A stretch of 64,000 nucleotides of DNA. Source: Halomonas sp. Its GTDB lineage: Bacteria; Pseudomonadota; Gammaproteobacteria; Pseudomonadales; Halomonadaceae. The notes beneath the pieces are model-generated. The model did not search any database. It worked only from the letters and a program-made list of their open reading frames with translations, and was not told the origin of the DNA. The stretch is taken from assembly GCF_011050415.1 (NCBI RefSeq), contig NZ_DRFS01000022.1:1-64000 (forward strand). Reading direction: 5' to 3'. Positions 34,981-44,222 of this stretch are shown piece by piece. A program made the translations under genes and the position numbers. The first letter of the stretch is position 1. Every line of letters begins with the position of its first letter.

Positions 34981-35979
34981 TTATAGCTTAATGAGCATTT
35001 TGCCCGTGTTGCCGCCTTCAAATAAGGCGAGGAATGCGTCCGGGGTACTCTCTAAGCCCTCTTTCACCGTCTCTTTATAGGTTAGCTTGCCCTGGGCGAC
35101 CTGAGGTGCCACCTCGTTTAAGAAGTAGGGGTAGCTGGCCCAGTGGTCGGTGACGATAAAGCCCTGCATCTTGGCTTTGCGCACCACCAACTGTGAGAGG
35201 TTGCTGGGGCCTGGCGTAGGCGCTTGCGCATTGTAGCTCTCGATCATACCGCATACGGCGATACGTGCACCTTCGTTTAACTGACTAAGCGCGGCTTCCA
35301 AACACACCCCGCCCACGTTTTCGAAATACACGTCGATGCCATTGGGGCTAGCGAGTTTAATGGCATCGCTTAGTTCCAGTGCAGTACGGTCACGGTAGCT
35401 AACCGGTTCAACGCCTAATGATTCCAGCCAGGCTAGCTTATGCGCGGGGCCGGCAATACCTACCACATGGCAGCCTTTGGCTTTGGCTAATTGTACTGCC
35501 AGTGAGCCAACCGCACCGCTAGCCGCGCTCACTAATACATTATCGCCAGGTTTGCATTCGGCGATCAGGTTGAGGCCGGTCCAGGCGGTCATGCCAGGCA
35601 TTCCCAGTACACCTAAATAAGCTTGCTCGGGTACGCCGTGATCAGGCAGTGGTGTAAGGCCTTCAGCGGGAAGCTGTGCGATATCCCGCCAGCCCCCCAT
35701 ATGAGTAACAATATCGCCCACTTTCAAACGTGAATCGTTGGAAGCAATGATCTCGCCAATGGCGCCGCCTTCCATCGGTTTGCCGAGTTCAAAGGGTTCC
35801 ACATAGGTACGAATGCCGCTCATGCGACCTCGCATATAAGGATCCACGGAGAGCCAGCGATTGCGAATGAGTACTTCACCTTCGGCTAGGTCAGGCAGGG
35901 TTTGCGTTTCCAGCTTAAACAGAGCGCGGTCGGGTAAGCCGTTGGGGTAGTCGGTAAGTGTATAAAATTGTGACTGCAT
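34981..35979 (-). CDS. curA: NADPH-dependent oxidoreductase, CurA-like MDR family
   Basis: A 332-residue zinc-free medium-chain reductase. The N-terminal LSVDPYMRGRM, the AASGAVGSLAVQLAKAKGC cofactor fold (about residues 152-170) and the FENVGG motif are hallmarks of the leukotriene B4 12-hydroxydehydrogenase/curcumin reductase group. These enzymes reduce conjugated double bonds of enones. AGGAGG lies six bases before the ATG. It appears to be a single-gene unit. Confidence 0.88.
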   Translation of the reverse strand: MQSQFYTLTDYPNGLPDRALFKLETQTLPDLAEGEVLIRNRWLSVDPYMRGRMSGIRTYVEPFELGKPMEGGAIGEIIASNDSRLKVGDIVTHMGGWRDIAQLPAEGLTPLPDHGVPEQAYLGVLGMPGMTAWTGLNLIAECKPGDNVLVSAASGAVGSLAVQLAKAKGCHVVGIAGPAHKLAWLESLGVEPVSYRDRTALELSDAIKLASPNGIDVYFENVGGVCLEAALSQLNEGARIAVCGMIESYNAQAPTPGPSNLSQLVVRKAKMQGFIVTDHWASYPYFLNEVAPQVAQGKLTYKETVKEGLESTPDAFLALFEGGNTGKMLIKL

Positions 35980-36203
35980 CAGTGCCTCCTGCGAATACTT
36001 GGCGTTTTGAGATACGCGCGATGAATTCCTTGCAGCATAGAGACCATTAGCCTGCTTGCAAGTTCGCTATGTCGCTGGAAGAGTAAGTGCAAAAAACAGG
36101 GCGAACCATTTCTGGTCGCCCTGTCTGTATGTGCGTTGACTGGTTTACTGTCGCGTTGATTAGGCTAAGGGGTATCACACACCAACCAAGAATGTGTTAT
36201 CCG

Positions 36204-36590
36204 TTAATCCAACAGCGTTACCATCACCGGTGCTGTGCCGCGGCGAATCATGCCAAGTTCGCGCGCCGCCCGTTTGGATAAATCAATGATCCGACCTTTA
36301 ACAAAAGGACCTCGATCATTAATCAATACTTCAACTTCCTGACCCGTATCGGGCCTTGTCACTAGCACCTTGCTACCTAAAGGTAGGCTAGGGTGCGCAG
36401 CGGTGAGTGCCTGCTGATCAAATGAGTCGCCACTAGCAGTGGTAGCTCCTTGAAAACGGTCACTGTAAAAGGAAGCAACGCCTTCTTGTGTTTCCGCTGA
36501 TGTATCATGTGCAAATGCACTATTAGCAGCGCTCGTGGCTATTAACGCTGCTAAGCAAATCGTTCGGACTATTCTTTTTTGGGCTCCCAT
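36204..36590 (-). CDS. RlpA-like double-psi beta-barrel protein
   Basis: A 128-residue exported protein: signal peptide (ending SAFA) and an RlpA domain with [19 protein letters not shown] and the catalytic-type motif [19 protein letters not shown]. RlpA enzymes are lytic transglycosylases cutting naked glycan strands at the septum. This one lacks a lipobox and a SPOR domain, so it is a minimal form. GAGGT precedes the ATG. Confidence 0.88.
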   Translation of the reverse strand: MGAQKRIVRTICLAALIATSAANSAFAHDTSAETQEGVASFYSDRFQGATTASGDSFDQQALTAAHPSLPLGSKVLVTRPDTGQEVEVLINDRGPFVKGRIIDLSKRAARELGMIRRGTAPVMVTLLD

Positions 36591-36914
36591 GGGAGTACCT
36601 CAGTTTTGCGTATTGCGAAACTCGCATTCATTGATGAGGTGCTTGATAGGCTTGATGATAGTACCTGTGTCTTTTCGGATCGGCAAGCTTTAAGAAGATC
36701 GGCGCAATTAGCTTCAAATCCGAGATTTTTTGTCGGCGATTAAGTGCCCTTGTGTTTCAGTTACTTATTGCGATGGGTATGAATATCGGTAGTGGTGATT
36801 TTTGTGCAATGCAGTATTTTTCATGAAACGCTCACTTGAAAACAATAAGCGTTTTATAATCAGAATTGCTTAATTAATTAATATTTGTCATTGCGACTTA
36901 TCAAGGAACCGTTC
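36591..36914. promoter_or_regulatory. Divergent promoter region, RlpA-like and four-repeat protein
   Basis: About 320 bases between two divergent genes. The right part is AT-rich (TTTTATAAT near 36852) and probably holds the promoter of the four-repeat protein. No gene or operator was recognised. Confidence 0.4.
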
Positions 36915-38333
36915 ATGGCTAAATCTTCTTCACTCAGCTTTATTCTGGTGGCAGTGGGTGGCGCTGCCGTTGGCTTTTTAGCCGCCCAGACTCTCCCTTT
37001 GAGCGCCGAAGAAGCGCCCACCGATGAAACACAGCTTGCTGAAGCTATTGCCGGTTTAGAAAGGCTAACAGTTGATGAACGGCTGCGCGGTGAAATTACC
37101 TCCGCTAGCGAACTAAACGGCAAAGATGGTAGCCGCTTCATACGCTATGCGCTTTCGTTGGAAGAAGATGACATCGTTGAGATTTCGCTGAGCGGTGCGT
37201 TGCAAGGTGTAGTGGCACTTTATGATGATCAGCTACAGCTACTCGATAATGCTGCCACTATTCGTCACCGTGTTGATGAGAGTGGTGACTATGTTGTCGT
37301 CGTGAGCGGTAATGATGCCCATAGCTATGGCCCTTTCAACGTTAATACCCGGGTTGTCGAACTTACCGATGCGGATAGCGTGACAGTGGGAGAGCCCGTC
37401 GATAGCTGGTTGCAAGGCAGCTCCCGTGAAATTTCCCTGACGATTGAGGAAGCAGGCCTTTATCAGTTGGAAATGCGTTCTGACGATTTTGATGCTTATT
37501 TGGAGATCACAGGTCCCAACGGCTATGCCCGTGAAGACGATGACAGTGCTGGCAATTTAGACGCGCGTATTGCTGATTTCCTCGCGCCAGGTGAATACAC
37601 ACTGACTGCACGCAGTGCTTATGGCGACGGAAATGGCGTTTATACGCTATCGGTAGAGCCCCATGAGCTGCCAGGGAATGGTGAGTTGCGTAACGATGGC
37701 GCTCTCACCCCAGATGATTCGTTGAACGGTTGGTACAGTGGGCAAGAACTGAACTATCAAGTCGAAATTGAAGAAGCCGGAATGTACCAAATAGAGATGC
37801 GTTCCAACGACGTAGACTCTTATTTAGTACTTGAAGGGCCTAACGGTTATTACCGTGAAGATGATGATAGCGCAGGTAATTTAGATGCCCGTATTGCAGA
37901 TTTTCTGGCACCTGGCGTCTATGAGCTAACTGCACGCACTGCTTACGGACAGAGCAGTGGCATGTTCACGCTCTCTATGCAGCCACATGATATGCCCGAC
38001 GTTGAGCTGCGTAATGAGGGGGTGCTCAACCCTGACGAGTCGATTAACGGTTGGTACAGTGGCGAGCCATTAACCTATCAATTAGAGGTAGCAGAGAGCT
38101 CACTCGTCACTATCGAAATGCGCTCCTCGGATTTTGATACTTTTCTAGAGCTTAGTGGCCAAGGCGTTGCGGCGAGTGACGATGACGGTGCAGGTGGTAC
38201 CGATTCACTACTTGAGGAGCGCCTGTTACCCGGGACTTACACGGTTAGTGCGCGTGGTTTCAGTACCATGGGAAGCGGTTTGTTTGAGCTAAACGTCAGT
38301 ATGGAACCGACGGATATTGCTCCTGAACTGTAA
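36915..38333 (+). CDS. Exported acidic protein with four PPC-like beta-sandwich repeats
   Basis: A 472-residue envelope protein with an N-terminal membrane segment or signal (SFILVAVGGAAVGFLAAQ) and four domains of about 95-105 residues resembling bacterial pre-peptidase C-terminal (PPC) domains. Domains 2 and 3 share a 20-residue identical stretch beginning EDDDSAGNLDARIADFLA, while the codons there differ at many third positions. The aspartate-rich loops suggest calcium or salt adaptation. No protease domain is attached. ATG 36915 follows AAGGA at seven bases. Function unknown. Confidence 0.75.
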   Translation: MAKSSSLSFILVAVGGAAVGFLAAQTLPLSAEEAPTDETQLAEAIAGLERLTVDERLRGEITSASELNGKDGSRFIRYALSLEEDDIVEISLSGALQGVVALYDDQLQLLDNAATIRHRVDESGDYVVVVSGNDAHSYGPFNVNTRVVELTDADSVTVGEPVDSWLQGSSREISLTIEEAGLYQLEMRSDDFDAYLEITGPNGYAREDDDSAGNLDARIADFLAPGEYTLTARSAYGDGNGVYTLSVEPHELPGNGELRNDGALTPDDSLNGWYSGQELNYQVEIEEAGMYQIEMRSNDVDSYLVLEGPNGYYREDDDSAGNLDARIADFLAPGVYELTARTAYGQSSGMFTLSMQPHDMPDVELRNEGVLNPDESINGWYSGEPLTYQLEVAESSLVTIEMRSSDFDTFLELSGQGVAASDDDGAGGTDSLLEERLLPGTYTVSARGFSTMGSGLFELNVSMEPTDIAPEL

Positions 38334-38360
38334 TTCTTAGCTTTTTGGCAGTAATGTCTC

Positions 38361-38393
38361 ACGCCCTTGTCGCTGGTAGCGGCAAGGGCGTTT
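38361..38393 (+). terminator. Intrinsic terminator
   Basis: ACGCCCTTG-T-CGCT pairs with AGCG-G-CAAGGGCGT around GGT and is followed by TTTAAGTTTG, shortly after the stop of the four-repeat protein. Confidence 0.88.
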
Positions 38394-38480
38394 AAGTTTG
38401 TCTAATATAGTGGTGAGCAAAAAACCAGCGGTTAGGAAAAGGCAGGCGTTATTGCGTGCCGTATAAACAGGGAGAAAAAA

Positions 38481-39254
38481 ATGCTGAAACCTAGTGGATG
38501 GCTATCGGTGGCGGGTGTATTACTGCTTGCTGGCTGTCAAAGCCAAGAAAAAAAGGCAGATGTGGTGCGTCCATTAATCTATCAATCGCTAGAAAAGCAC
38601 TACATAGCCTCCAATTGTGCGGCAGAAAAGTGTTCTGAAGTCCAGATTGAAGCGCTTGAGTTTCCGCAATCTCCAGCGTTAACTGAGCAGCTGCGTCTTC
38701 GCCTATTAGCACTAGCCACTGGCGTAACGGAGGGAAGCAGCGATCCTGCCCAAGCGTGGGATGCCTACGCACAGGACTTTTTTACGATGGCTGAAGAGGA
38801 CCGTCGTATATTGCCGGAGTTTATGGCTAGCGAAGCGCAAATGAAAGCACAGGTTTATACGCAGTATAACGACCTGCTCATTATTGAACTTACCAGTTAT
38901 GTGTATCACGCAGGCCAAGCTCATGGCCTGCCGATGACGCAGTTTATGGTGATTGATGAGCGTGACCATCACGTGGTGAGCTTTGAGGACATGCTCAAGC
39001 CGGGGCAAGAGAACGCTTTTCAGGCGGCGCTCAGTCAAGCGCACCAGCACTGGATTGAAGAACTAGAGCAGGATGAGCAGTTCGTCGCTCATTGGCCGCT
39101 TGGCGAAACCCGTAATGTTGCACCCACGCCCGAAGGCTGGGTGGTGAAATATAACGTGTATGACATTGCCCCCTACGCCGTTGGTCAGCCCGAGCTGCTT
39201 ATACGTAACGACGAATTGGAAGGCATTGCCGAGCCGCGTTATTTGAACCTGTAG
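38481..39254 (+). CDS. DUF3298/RsiV-domain lipoprotein
   Basis: A 257-residue lipoprotein; the lipobox LLAGC places the acylated Cys near residue 19. The C-terminal half matches DUF3298 (AHGLPMTQFMVIDERDHHVVSFEDML; FNVYDIAPYAVGQPELLI-type ending). RsiV, with the same fold, binds lysozyme, and other members are putative peptidoglycan- or inhibitor-binding proteins; the role here is unknown. GGGAG precedes the ATG. Confidence 0.82.
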   Translation: MLKPSGWLSVAGVLLLAGCQSQEKKADVVRPLIYQSLEKHYIASNCAAEKCSEVQIEALEFPQSPALTEQLRLRLLALATGVTEGSSDPAQAWDAYAQDFFTMAEEDRRILPEFMASEAQMKAQVYTQYNDLLIIELTSYVYHAGQAHGLPMTQFMVIDERDHHVVSFEDMLKPGQENAFQAALSQAHQHWIEELEQDEQFVAHWPLGETRNVAPTPEGWVVKYNVYDIAPYAVGQPELLIRNDELEGIAEPRYLNL

Positions 39255-39259
39255 CGCTT

Positions 39260-40135
39260 TTAACCTGCTTTAAGGCAACCTACTACGACGAGTACCGCGG
39301 CCATGGGCAGGCGCCAGTCAAGCACGCTCATGCCCGCCAATACGAGTAGTAGCGCAGCTAGGATAGGAACGCCATACGCTAAGCTGCCTACCAGACTGGC
39401 ATGCCCCCAGCGTAGTGCTTTATCCCACGCCACCATGGCTACCCCGTAAGGGCCTAATCCCAGCGCAATCCCCGCTAGAAGGGCTTCACCGCTGGGTAAT
39501 GGGAGCGGGCCTTCCAGTAGCAGGCTAGCTGCTACTGCAATGGCGCACGCGATGAGGAGTAGCCTGGGCAATAGCCGGGTTAATGCCACGGGTGCCGCCT
39601 GACCTAACCAGGAATAGAGTGCCCAGCAGCAGGCCGCCATGAGCGCTAACCCATAACCTGTGGTAGCGCCACCCAGGCCTCCACTAATTGCTTGGGGAAC
39701 GAGCAGTAGAGCCGCGCCTGAAAACGCAATCAGCGCACCTAACATACCGCTTAAGCGCAAGCGTCCGAAACGGCTCCATTGGCTGAGTAGCACAAACAGT
39801 ACCGGCCAAGTGTAAGTGATCAGTGCTGCTTCGGCGGCAGGTGCTAAACGCATACCAATAAAGTAAGTGCTAACAGCGCCAAAAATGAGCAACGGTATGC
39901 CCACCCAAATGCTGAGCTGCCATGCCGCGCCGCAGGCCGCTACGTTGGCGCGGCGGCTGAGCGGTAGTGTCGCCAGTGCCCCCGCTAAAAGGGTAACGGC
40001 AGTGAGTTGTAATGGCGGTGTGGCGCGGGCAAATTCGGCTAATAGGGGAGCAGCACTCCATAGCATCACGGCCACTAACGCCGCACCAACACTGTACCAA
40101 CGTGGCAATAAGACGGGGGAGTGAACGGGATGCAT
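39260..40135 (-). CDS. EamA/DMT exporter, YddG-like
   Basis: A 291-residue ten-helix transporter. The start VAVMLWSAAPLLAEFARATPPLQLTAV and the segment ALITYTWPVLFVLLSQ resemble YddG, the aromatic amino-acid exporter. AAGGAG precedes ATG 40135 by eight bases. It is divergent from a LysR regulator with a T-N11-A box between them, so it is probably under that regulator's control. Confidence 0.85.
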   Translation of the reverse strand: MHPVHSPVLLPRWYSVGAALVAVMLWSAAPLLAEFARATPPLQLTAVTLLAGALATLPLSRRANVAACGAAWQLSIWVGIPLLIFGAVSTYFIGMRLAPAAEAALITYTWPVLFVLLSQWSRFGRLRLSGMLGALIAFSGAALLLVPQAISGGLGGATTGYGLALMAACCWALYSWLGQAAPVALTRLLPRLLLIACAIAVAASLLLEGPLPLPSGEALLAGIALGLGPYGVAMVAWDKALRWGHASLVGSLAYGVPILAALLLVLAGMSVLDWRLPMAAVLVVVGCLKAG

Positions 40136-40207
40136 AGCTGATCTCCTTGATTAGTGCATGTGCAGGGCAGCATACTCATTCGCAAAGCATCACAATATCG
40201 ATCTTTA

Positions 40208-40224
40208 TTGATTGGTTGTATCAA
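40208..40224. promoter_or_regulatory. LysR-type box
   Basis: TTGAT-N7-ATCAA, a T-N11-A inverted repeat, lies 13 bases before the LysR start and about 75 bases before the divergent exporter. Confidence 0.6.
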
Positions 40225-40236
40225 GGTTGGTGATAT

Positions 40237-41109
40237 ATGCGCGCTCCTACGTTAGACCTGACACTTCTACGCACGCTGGTCGCGATTGCAGATACGGGCA
40301 GTGTGACCGCTGCCGCAAAACGCTTGGCTTACACCCAATCCACCGTGAGCATGCAGCTACAACGATTAGAAGCGCAGTTAGCGCTGAGCTTGCACGAACG
40401 GGAGGGCAGGCGAATCCGCTTTACCTCAGAAGGCGAGCGCTTACTAAGCCATGCGCGACGGCTGTTAGCGCTAAATGATGATGCATGGAGTGACATGCAG
40501 GCGCGCCAAGTAACGGGCGATGTTACGCTGGGTATTCCTGAAGATTACGCCTCTCTTTTGCCCTCGGTGTTTGCTTATTTTCATCAGCTTTATCCCGCCG
40601 TTGGGTTAAAGGTGATTTGTGGCACCAGCGTGCATTTAGTGGAACAAGTAAAAGCCAAGGAGTTAGATATTGCCTTGGTAACTCGCCAGCGCAACTCGCC
40701 GGGAGGCGATGTTATCCGACGTGAGCAGTTGATATGGGCCGTGGGAGTTAATCACCAGCCGCTACTGAGCGACCCGCTACCGCTGGCGCTCTACTCACCA
40801 GGTGCGGATGTGTTTCGTGAAGTGGCCGAGCAGGCGCTGCAAGCCGCCGGGCGCAGTTGGCGTGTGGCCTATACCAGCCAATCGATGGCCGGGTTGGCGC
40901 CTATTGTGACCGCTGGATTGGCAGTGGTGGTGGTCACACGCAGCATGTTGACCCCTGCGCTAAGGCCTTTAGATGAGAGTAGTGGCTTGCCTGCACTGCC
41001 GATGATCGAGCTAGCGCTGCACCGTGCGCCGCACCGTCCTTCCGAGCCAGCACGGCGGTTGGGAGAATTAATACGCGAGCAGCTAGCAGCCCCATCGGAA
41101 GCGCTATAA
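40237..41109 (+). CDS. LysR-family regulator
   Basis: A 290-residue regulator. The DNA-binding part is LDLTLLRTLVAIADTGSVTAAAKRLAYTQSTVSMQLQRLEAQL (residues 5-47, winged helix), followed by a periplasmic-binding-like effector domain. It probably controls the divergent YddG-like exporter through the box at 40208-40224. The effector is unknown. Confidence 0.9.
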   Translation: MRAPTLDLTLLRTLVAIADTGSVTAAAKRLAYTQSTVSMQLQRLEAQLALSLHEREGRRIRFTSEGERLLSHARRLLALNDDAWSDMQARQVTGDVTLGIPEDYASLLPSVFAYFHQLYPAVGLKVICGTSVHLVEQVKAKELDIALVTRQRNSPGGDVIRREQLIWAVGVNHQPLLSDPLPLALYSPGADVFREVAEQALQAAGRSWRVAYTSQSMAGLAPIVTAGLAVVVVTRSMLTPALRPLDESSGLPALPMIELALHRAPHRPSEPARRLGELIREQLAAPSEAL

Positions 41110-41247
41110 GGTAGGGTTTATTGAACCTTAAGCGAGTAATAATGCCGGTAGCGGCTATTCAGTCGTACGCGCACGATGTTTTAATCAGCGAAAGGGAAGG
41201 TTCCTGACTAGAATGAAGAGCAAATCAATAGGCTTGGGGAGCACTAA

Positions 41248-41805
41248 ATGCACGAATTAGATCACTATATCTACCCGCATCGCCTGCTTCACTGGTTGGT
41301 AGCCGGTGCGGTGTTGCTCTCTTTGGCCAGCGGTTTAACGCTCGGCTTTCTGGGCTTTGATCGCACCCTGGAACTGTTAGGCAATACGCTGACGAACCTG
41401 CTCTACACCAGCCATAAAACACTGGGCGTGGTGATATTACTGTTGATGACGTTGCGCATTATTACCCGTTTGGCCTTTGTCGTACCTGACCATGAGCCAC
41501 CATTGAATGCATTTGAGCGAATTGTTAGCACCAGCGTGCATCATCTGCTCTATTTGGCGCTGGTGGTTATGCCCTTAATAGGCTGGGCTGCAACGGCCAG
41601 CGGTGGCTTCCCTGTTGAGTTCTTCCATTGGCACCTTCCGGACTTGATCGGCGAACACCCTGAACTTTCCGAGCAGTTATTCATGTGGCATGAGCGGCTT
41701 GGCTGGGTCATCTTAGGGCTGGTGGTGCTGCATGTAGCAGGCGCGCTCTTTCATTGGAAAATTAAGCGCGATAACGTGATGAAGCGTATGAGCTTGTTTG
41801 ATTGA
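41248..41805 (+). CDS. Cytochrome b561-type membrane protein
   Basis: A 185-residue protein with four helices and haem-ligand histidines in RLLHWLVAG, YTSHKTLGV, SVHHLLYLA and LVVLHVAGALFHW, the cytochrome b561/CybB pattern. Such proteins move electrons between quinol and periplasmic acceptors. It has no obvious partner gene beside it. Its last codons start a set of four imperfect tandem repeats. Confidence 0.88.
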   Translation: MHELDHYIYPHRLLHWLVAGAVLLSLASGLTLGFLGFDRTLELLGNTLTNLLYTSHKTLGVVILLLMTLRIITRLAFVVPDHEPPLNAFERIVSTSVHHLLYLALVVMPLIGWAATASGGFPVEFFHWHLPDLIGEHPELSEQLFMWHERLGWVILGLVVLHVAGALFHWKIKRDNVMKRMSLFD

Positions 41806-41848
41806 GGGCTAGATTGAGTGGCTTGATTAAATACCTTGATTGATTAGC
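41798..41848. repeat. Four imperfect 12/13-bp tandem repeats spanning a stop codon
   Basis: TTGATTGAGGGC, TAGATTGAGTGGC, TTGATTAAATACC and TTGATTGATTAGC follow one another, starting inside the last codons of the cytochrome b gene. They give several in-frame stops. Confidence 0.8.
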
Positions 41849-41881
41849 TAAGGATGGTAGGCAATAGGGAGCAATATCGTT

Positions 41882-42628
41882 ATGGGGCTGCAAATCGCCT
41901 TTGTTATTGGATTGGCGGCCATCCACCTCTTTGCAGGTAAACTACAGCGCTTAAATGCTTTACCCCGCAGTGCCTGGCTCTCTTTTGCAGGCGGCGTCTC
42001 TGTTGGCTATGTATTTATCCATATTTTCCCAGCGCTGAGCGATGCCCACCAAACCATAGAAGAGCATGGGCCGCTGGTTTATCTGGAACACAATGCCTAT
42101 ATCGCGGCGCTATTTGGGCTAGGCGTGTTTTATGGTTTGGAGCAAGTTGCCAAACAGCATACCCGCCGTGATCGTCCGCCAGCATCAGCATCAGCATCAG
42201 CCTCAGCATCAGCCTCGCCACAGCGCTTAAAGGGTGTTTTTTGGATTCATATCGCCTCCTTCTCACTGTATAACGCGCTGATTGGCTATCTGTTGGTGTA
42301 CCGAGATAATCAGCTCCCTGAGGTGTTGTTTTTCTTTCTGGCAATGGGCTTTCATTTTTTAGTCAATGATCACGGCTTGGCTCAGCACCATCGACACAGC
42401 TACTTAGCACAGGGGCGCTGGGTGTTAGCCGCTGCTGTTGTGATTGGGTGGCTGGTGGGGAATGCTTTTGAAGTGACGGAAGCGGTCGTTGGTTTACTGT
42501 ATGCCTTTGTCGCCGGAGGGCTGGTCTTAAACGTATTAAAAGAGGAGTTGCCTGAAGATCGCCATAGTCGATTCTGGCCATTCGCTATGGGGGCCGCCAC
42601 CTGTGCGGCCCTGTTGTCGTTCTCTTAA
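41882..42628 (+). CDS. Polytopic membrane protein, distantly ZIP-like
   Basis: A 248-residue protein with about seven helices. FAGGVSVGYVFIHIFPAL near residue 35 and FVAGGLVLNVLKEELPEDRH near residue 220 recall helices of ZIP metal transporters, and HDH/QHHRH histidines occur in a loop, but I cannot confirm the family. A cytoplasmic or periplasmic linker at about residues 101-112 is a pure Ala-Ser repeat encoded by hexanucleotide repeats. Function unknown. A 21-bp duplication covers its stop codon. Confidence 0.55.
   Translation: MGLQIAFVIGLAAIHLFAGKLQRLNALPRSAWLSFAGGVSVGYVFIHIFPALSDAHQTIEEHGPLVYLEHNAYIAALFGLGVFYGLEQVAKQHTRRDRPPASASASASASASPQRLKGVFWIHIASFSLYNALIGYLLVYRDNQLPEVLFFFLAMGFHFLVNDHGLAQHHRHSYLAQGRWVLAAAVVIGWLVGNAFEVTEAVVGLLYAFVAGGLVLNVLKEELPEDRHSRFWPFAMGAATCAALLSFS
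42182..42217 (+). repeat. In-frame hexanucleotide repeat coding (Ala-Ser)6
   Basis: Six GC(A/C)-TC(A/G) units are contiguous inside the membrane-protein gene. Because the unit is six bases, copy-number change keeps the frame and only alters linker length. Confidence 0.9.
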
Positions 42629-42657
42629 TGGGAAAAGTCGTTCTCTTAATTGAAAGT
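42616..42657. repeat. Tandem 21-bp duplication spanning a stop codon
   Basis: The second copy starts at 42637. Both copies begin GTCGTTCTCTTAAT. The unit is a multiple of three, so the second copy repeats Ser-Phe-Ser-stop in the same frame. Confidence 0.88.
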
Positions 42658-42658
42658 G

Positions 42659-44020
42659 CTATGGCGCGCCGCGCTGCGCGCAGTTATCGTAGAAGGCGAC
42701 GGTCGCGGGCCAGTCACTGAACACCCCGATCACTCCCACATCATTTACCAAGGCGTCCAGGGTGATTAATTTGTCGCCATCACGCTGAATAACATCTTCG
42801 GTTGTACTGTGATACCACTGACCACCTTCCGCTAATGGCCCTGAACGCTCAAGAGTCCAAGCGATCATGCTGAGCCCAGCTTCACGGGCGCGCTGCGCAT
42901 ACAGTGAAGGCTGTAGGCGCTTCTCTTGATCGTCACTGCCGAAATTGGGGTTGGCTTCTAGCAGCATCCAGGTGGGGGGCGCAATAATCTGAACACCGCT
43001 GTCTGCCAGTGACTGCATGCTTGGCTGCCAAGTATCGGGGTTTGTGTGATCAAAGGATTCATCGCTATAACGGCCATCCAGATACACGGCTTGTTGGCCA
43101 AACTCCGGCTCGTTTTCTATCCAGTAAAGTACATCCTCCAAATTGAACGACTGTGGGTAAACATCGCCTGGGCGAACCCCTGCCGCTTTATACTCATCCA
43201 GCATCTTTTGCGCGTATGCCTGCTGCGTGAATCCCTGCTCTGTATGGCCGGTAAACGGCATATCTACATCTGGCTCTTTCAATTCAGGGGTCATCTGCAC
43301 ACCCAGCTGCTGAAACAGAGCAATGCTATCGGCATGGCTCATGAGCGTGCCGCGTGAGGCATAAAGTTCGGTTCGCCATGCCGGGGTGCCTGCCAAGTAC
43401 TCTTCCAAGTTGGTGGCGTCAGTATTTACGCCCTCCATGGTGCCTTGCAGGCTGCGAAACTCAGCCAATGTGATGTCACTTGTGCAGCAGCGGATATCGG
43501 CTGCATTGGTTAGCTCGCCGTTGGCTTCATCAAATTCGGGCGGCACACCGCATTTCTCAGCAAGCTCCGTTTCGACAATATTGGTGGTGTAATGTAAATC
43601 GCATTGTGAGTGGCGGCAGACCAGCTCTTCGTCGGCGGTGAAGGCAACATCACACTCCATAATCCCTGCGCCGCCTTGAGCGCCAGCAATGTATGATTCA
43701 AGTGTATGTTCAGGGAACTGTAACGGCGCGCCACGATGGCCAATGGCGATGGGAGAGCGCTGCCACTGAGTCTGCTCAGCCGCACAGGCCAATAATGAGG
43801 CTTTCAGAGCGCGTTCGTGATCGTTGTCTGTACTCATATCATTGACCAAAAACAGTGGGCGCGGCCCCAAGGTAACTTGCTGCGCGGCACTCACCAGAGC
43901 GTCATCCCAGAATTGTTCAGTCACTTCTTGAACATTAGACGTTTCTTGCGCGTAAGCGCCATTCGCAGCCAGTAGGCCAGCTGCTATTAGCAAGGAAAAT
44001 AAGGAGGCTGATGACGTCAT
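42659..44020 (-). CDS. Exported glycerophosphodiester phosphodiesterase
   Basis: A 453-residue periplasmic enzyme that cleaves glycerophosphodiesters to glycerol-3-phosphate and an alcohol. Signal peptide ends ANGAYA; the catalytic [12 protein letters not shown] and [16 protein letters not shown] motifs give the usual His/Glu/Asp set. Long insertions between strands make it larger than GlpQ (about 350 residues). I place the start at 44020, where the signal peptide begins; 44053 is an alternative without ribosome site. Confidence 0.88.
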   Translation of the reverse strand: MTSSASLFSLLIAAGLLAANGAYAQETSNVQEVTEQFWDDALVSAAQQVTLGPRPLFLVNDMSTDNDHERALKASLLACAAEQTQWQRSPIAIGHRGAPLQFPEHTLESYIAGAQGGAGIMECDVAFTADEELVCRHSQCDLHYTTNIVETELAEKCGVPPEFDEANGELTNAADIRCCTSDITLAEFRSLQGTMEGVNTDATNLEEYLAGTPAWRTELYASRGTLMSHADSIALFQQLGVQMTPELKEPDVDMPFTGHTEQGFTQQAYAQKMLDEYKAAGVRPGDVYPQSFNLEDVLYWIENEPEFGQQAVYLDGRYSDESFDHTNPDTWQPSMQSLADSGVQIIAPPTWMLLEANPNFGSDDQEKRLQPSLYAQRAREAGLSMIAWTLERSGPLAEGGQWYHSTTEDVIQRDGDKLITLDALVNDVGVIGVFSDWPATVAFYDNCAQRGAP

Positions 44021-44082
44021 TTGTAAAGTTCTCTGTGCCGACAGATGCGTCATTTGAGTGTAGACGGGTTAGTAGCCACTTC

Positions 44083-44132
44083 AATCTTTATGTAAACCAT
44101 CGGTTCTTCAAATGATGGTTTACATAAAGATT
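44083..44132. repeat. 19-bp perfect inverted repeat
   Basis: AATCTTTATGTAAACCATC (44083-44101) is followed after 12 bases by its exact complement (44114-44132). It lies between the divergent GDPD and ABC exporter genes. It could be an operator, an RNA hairpin in the exporter leader, or a relic of a small transposable element. Confidence 0.85.
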
Positions 44133-44222
44133 GTTAAAGGTAAATGAAAATCACTTCTTTATTGACTTGGCGCCGTAGTCCGGCACAATTCGCCGCTTAT
44201 ATCGCCATGATGGAAGTCAATA

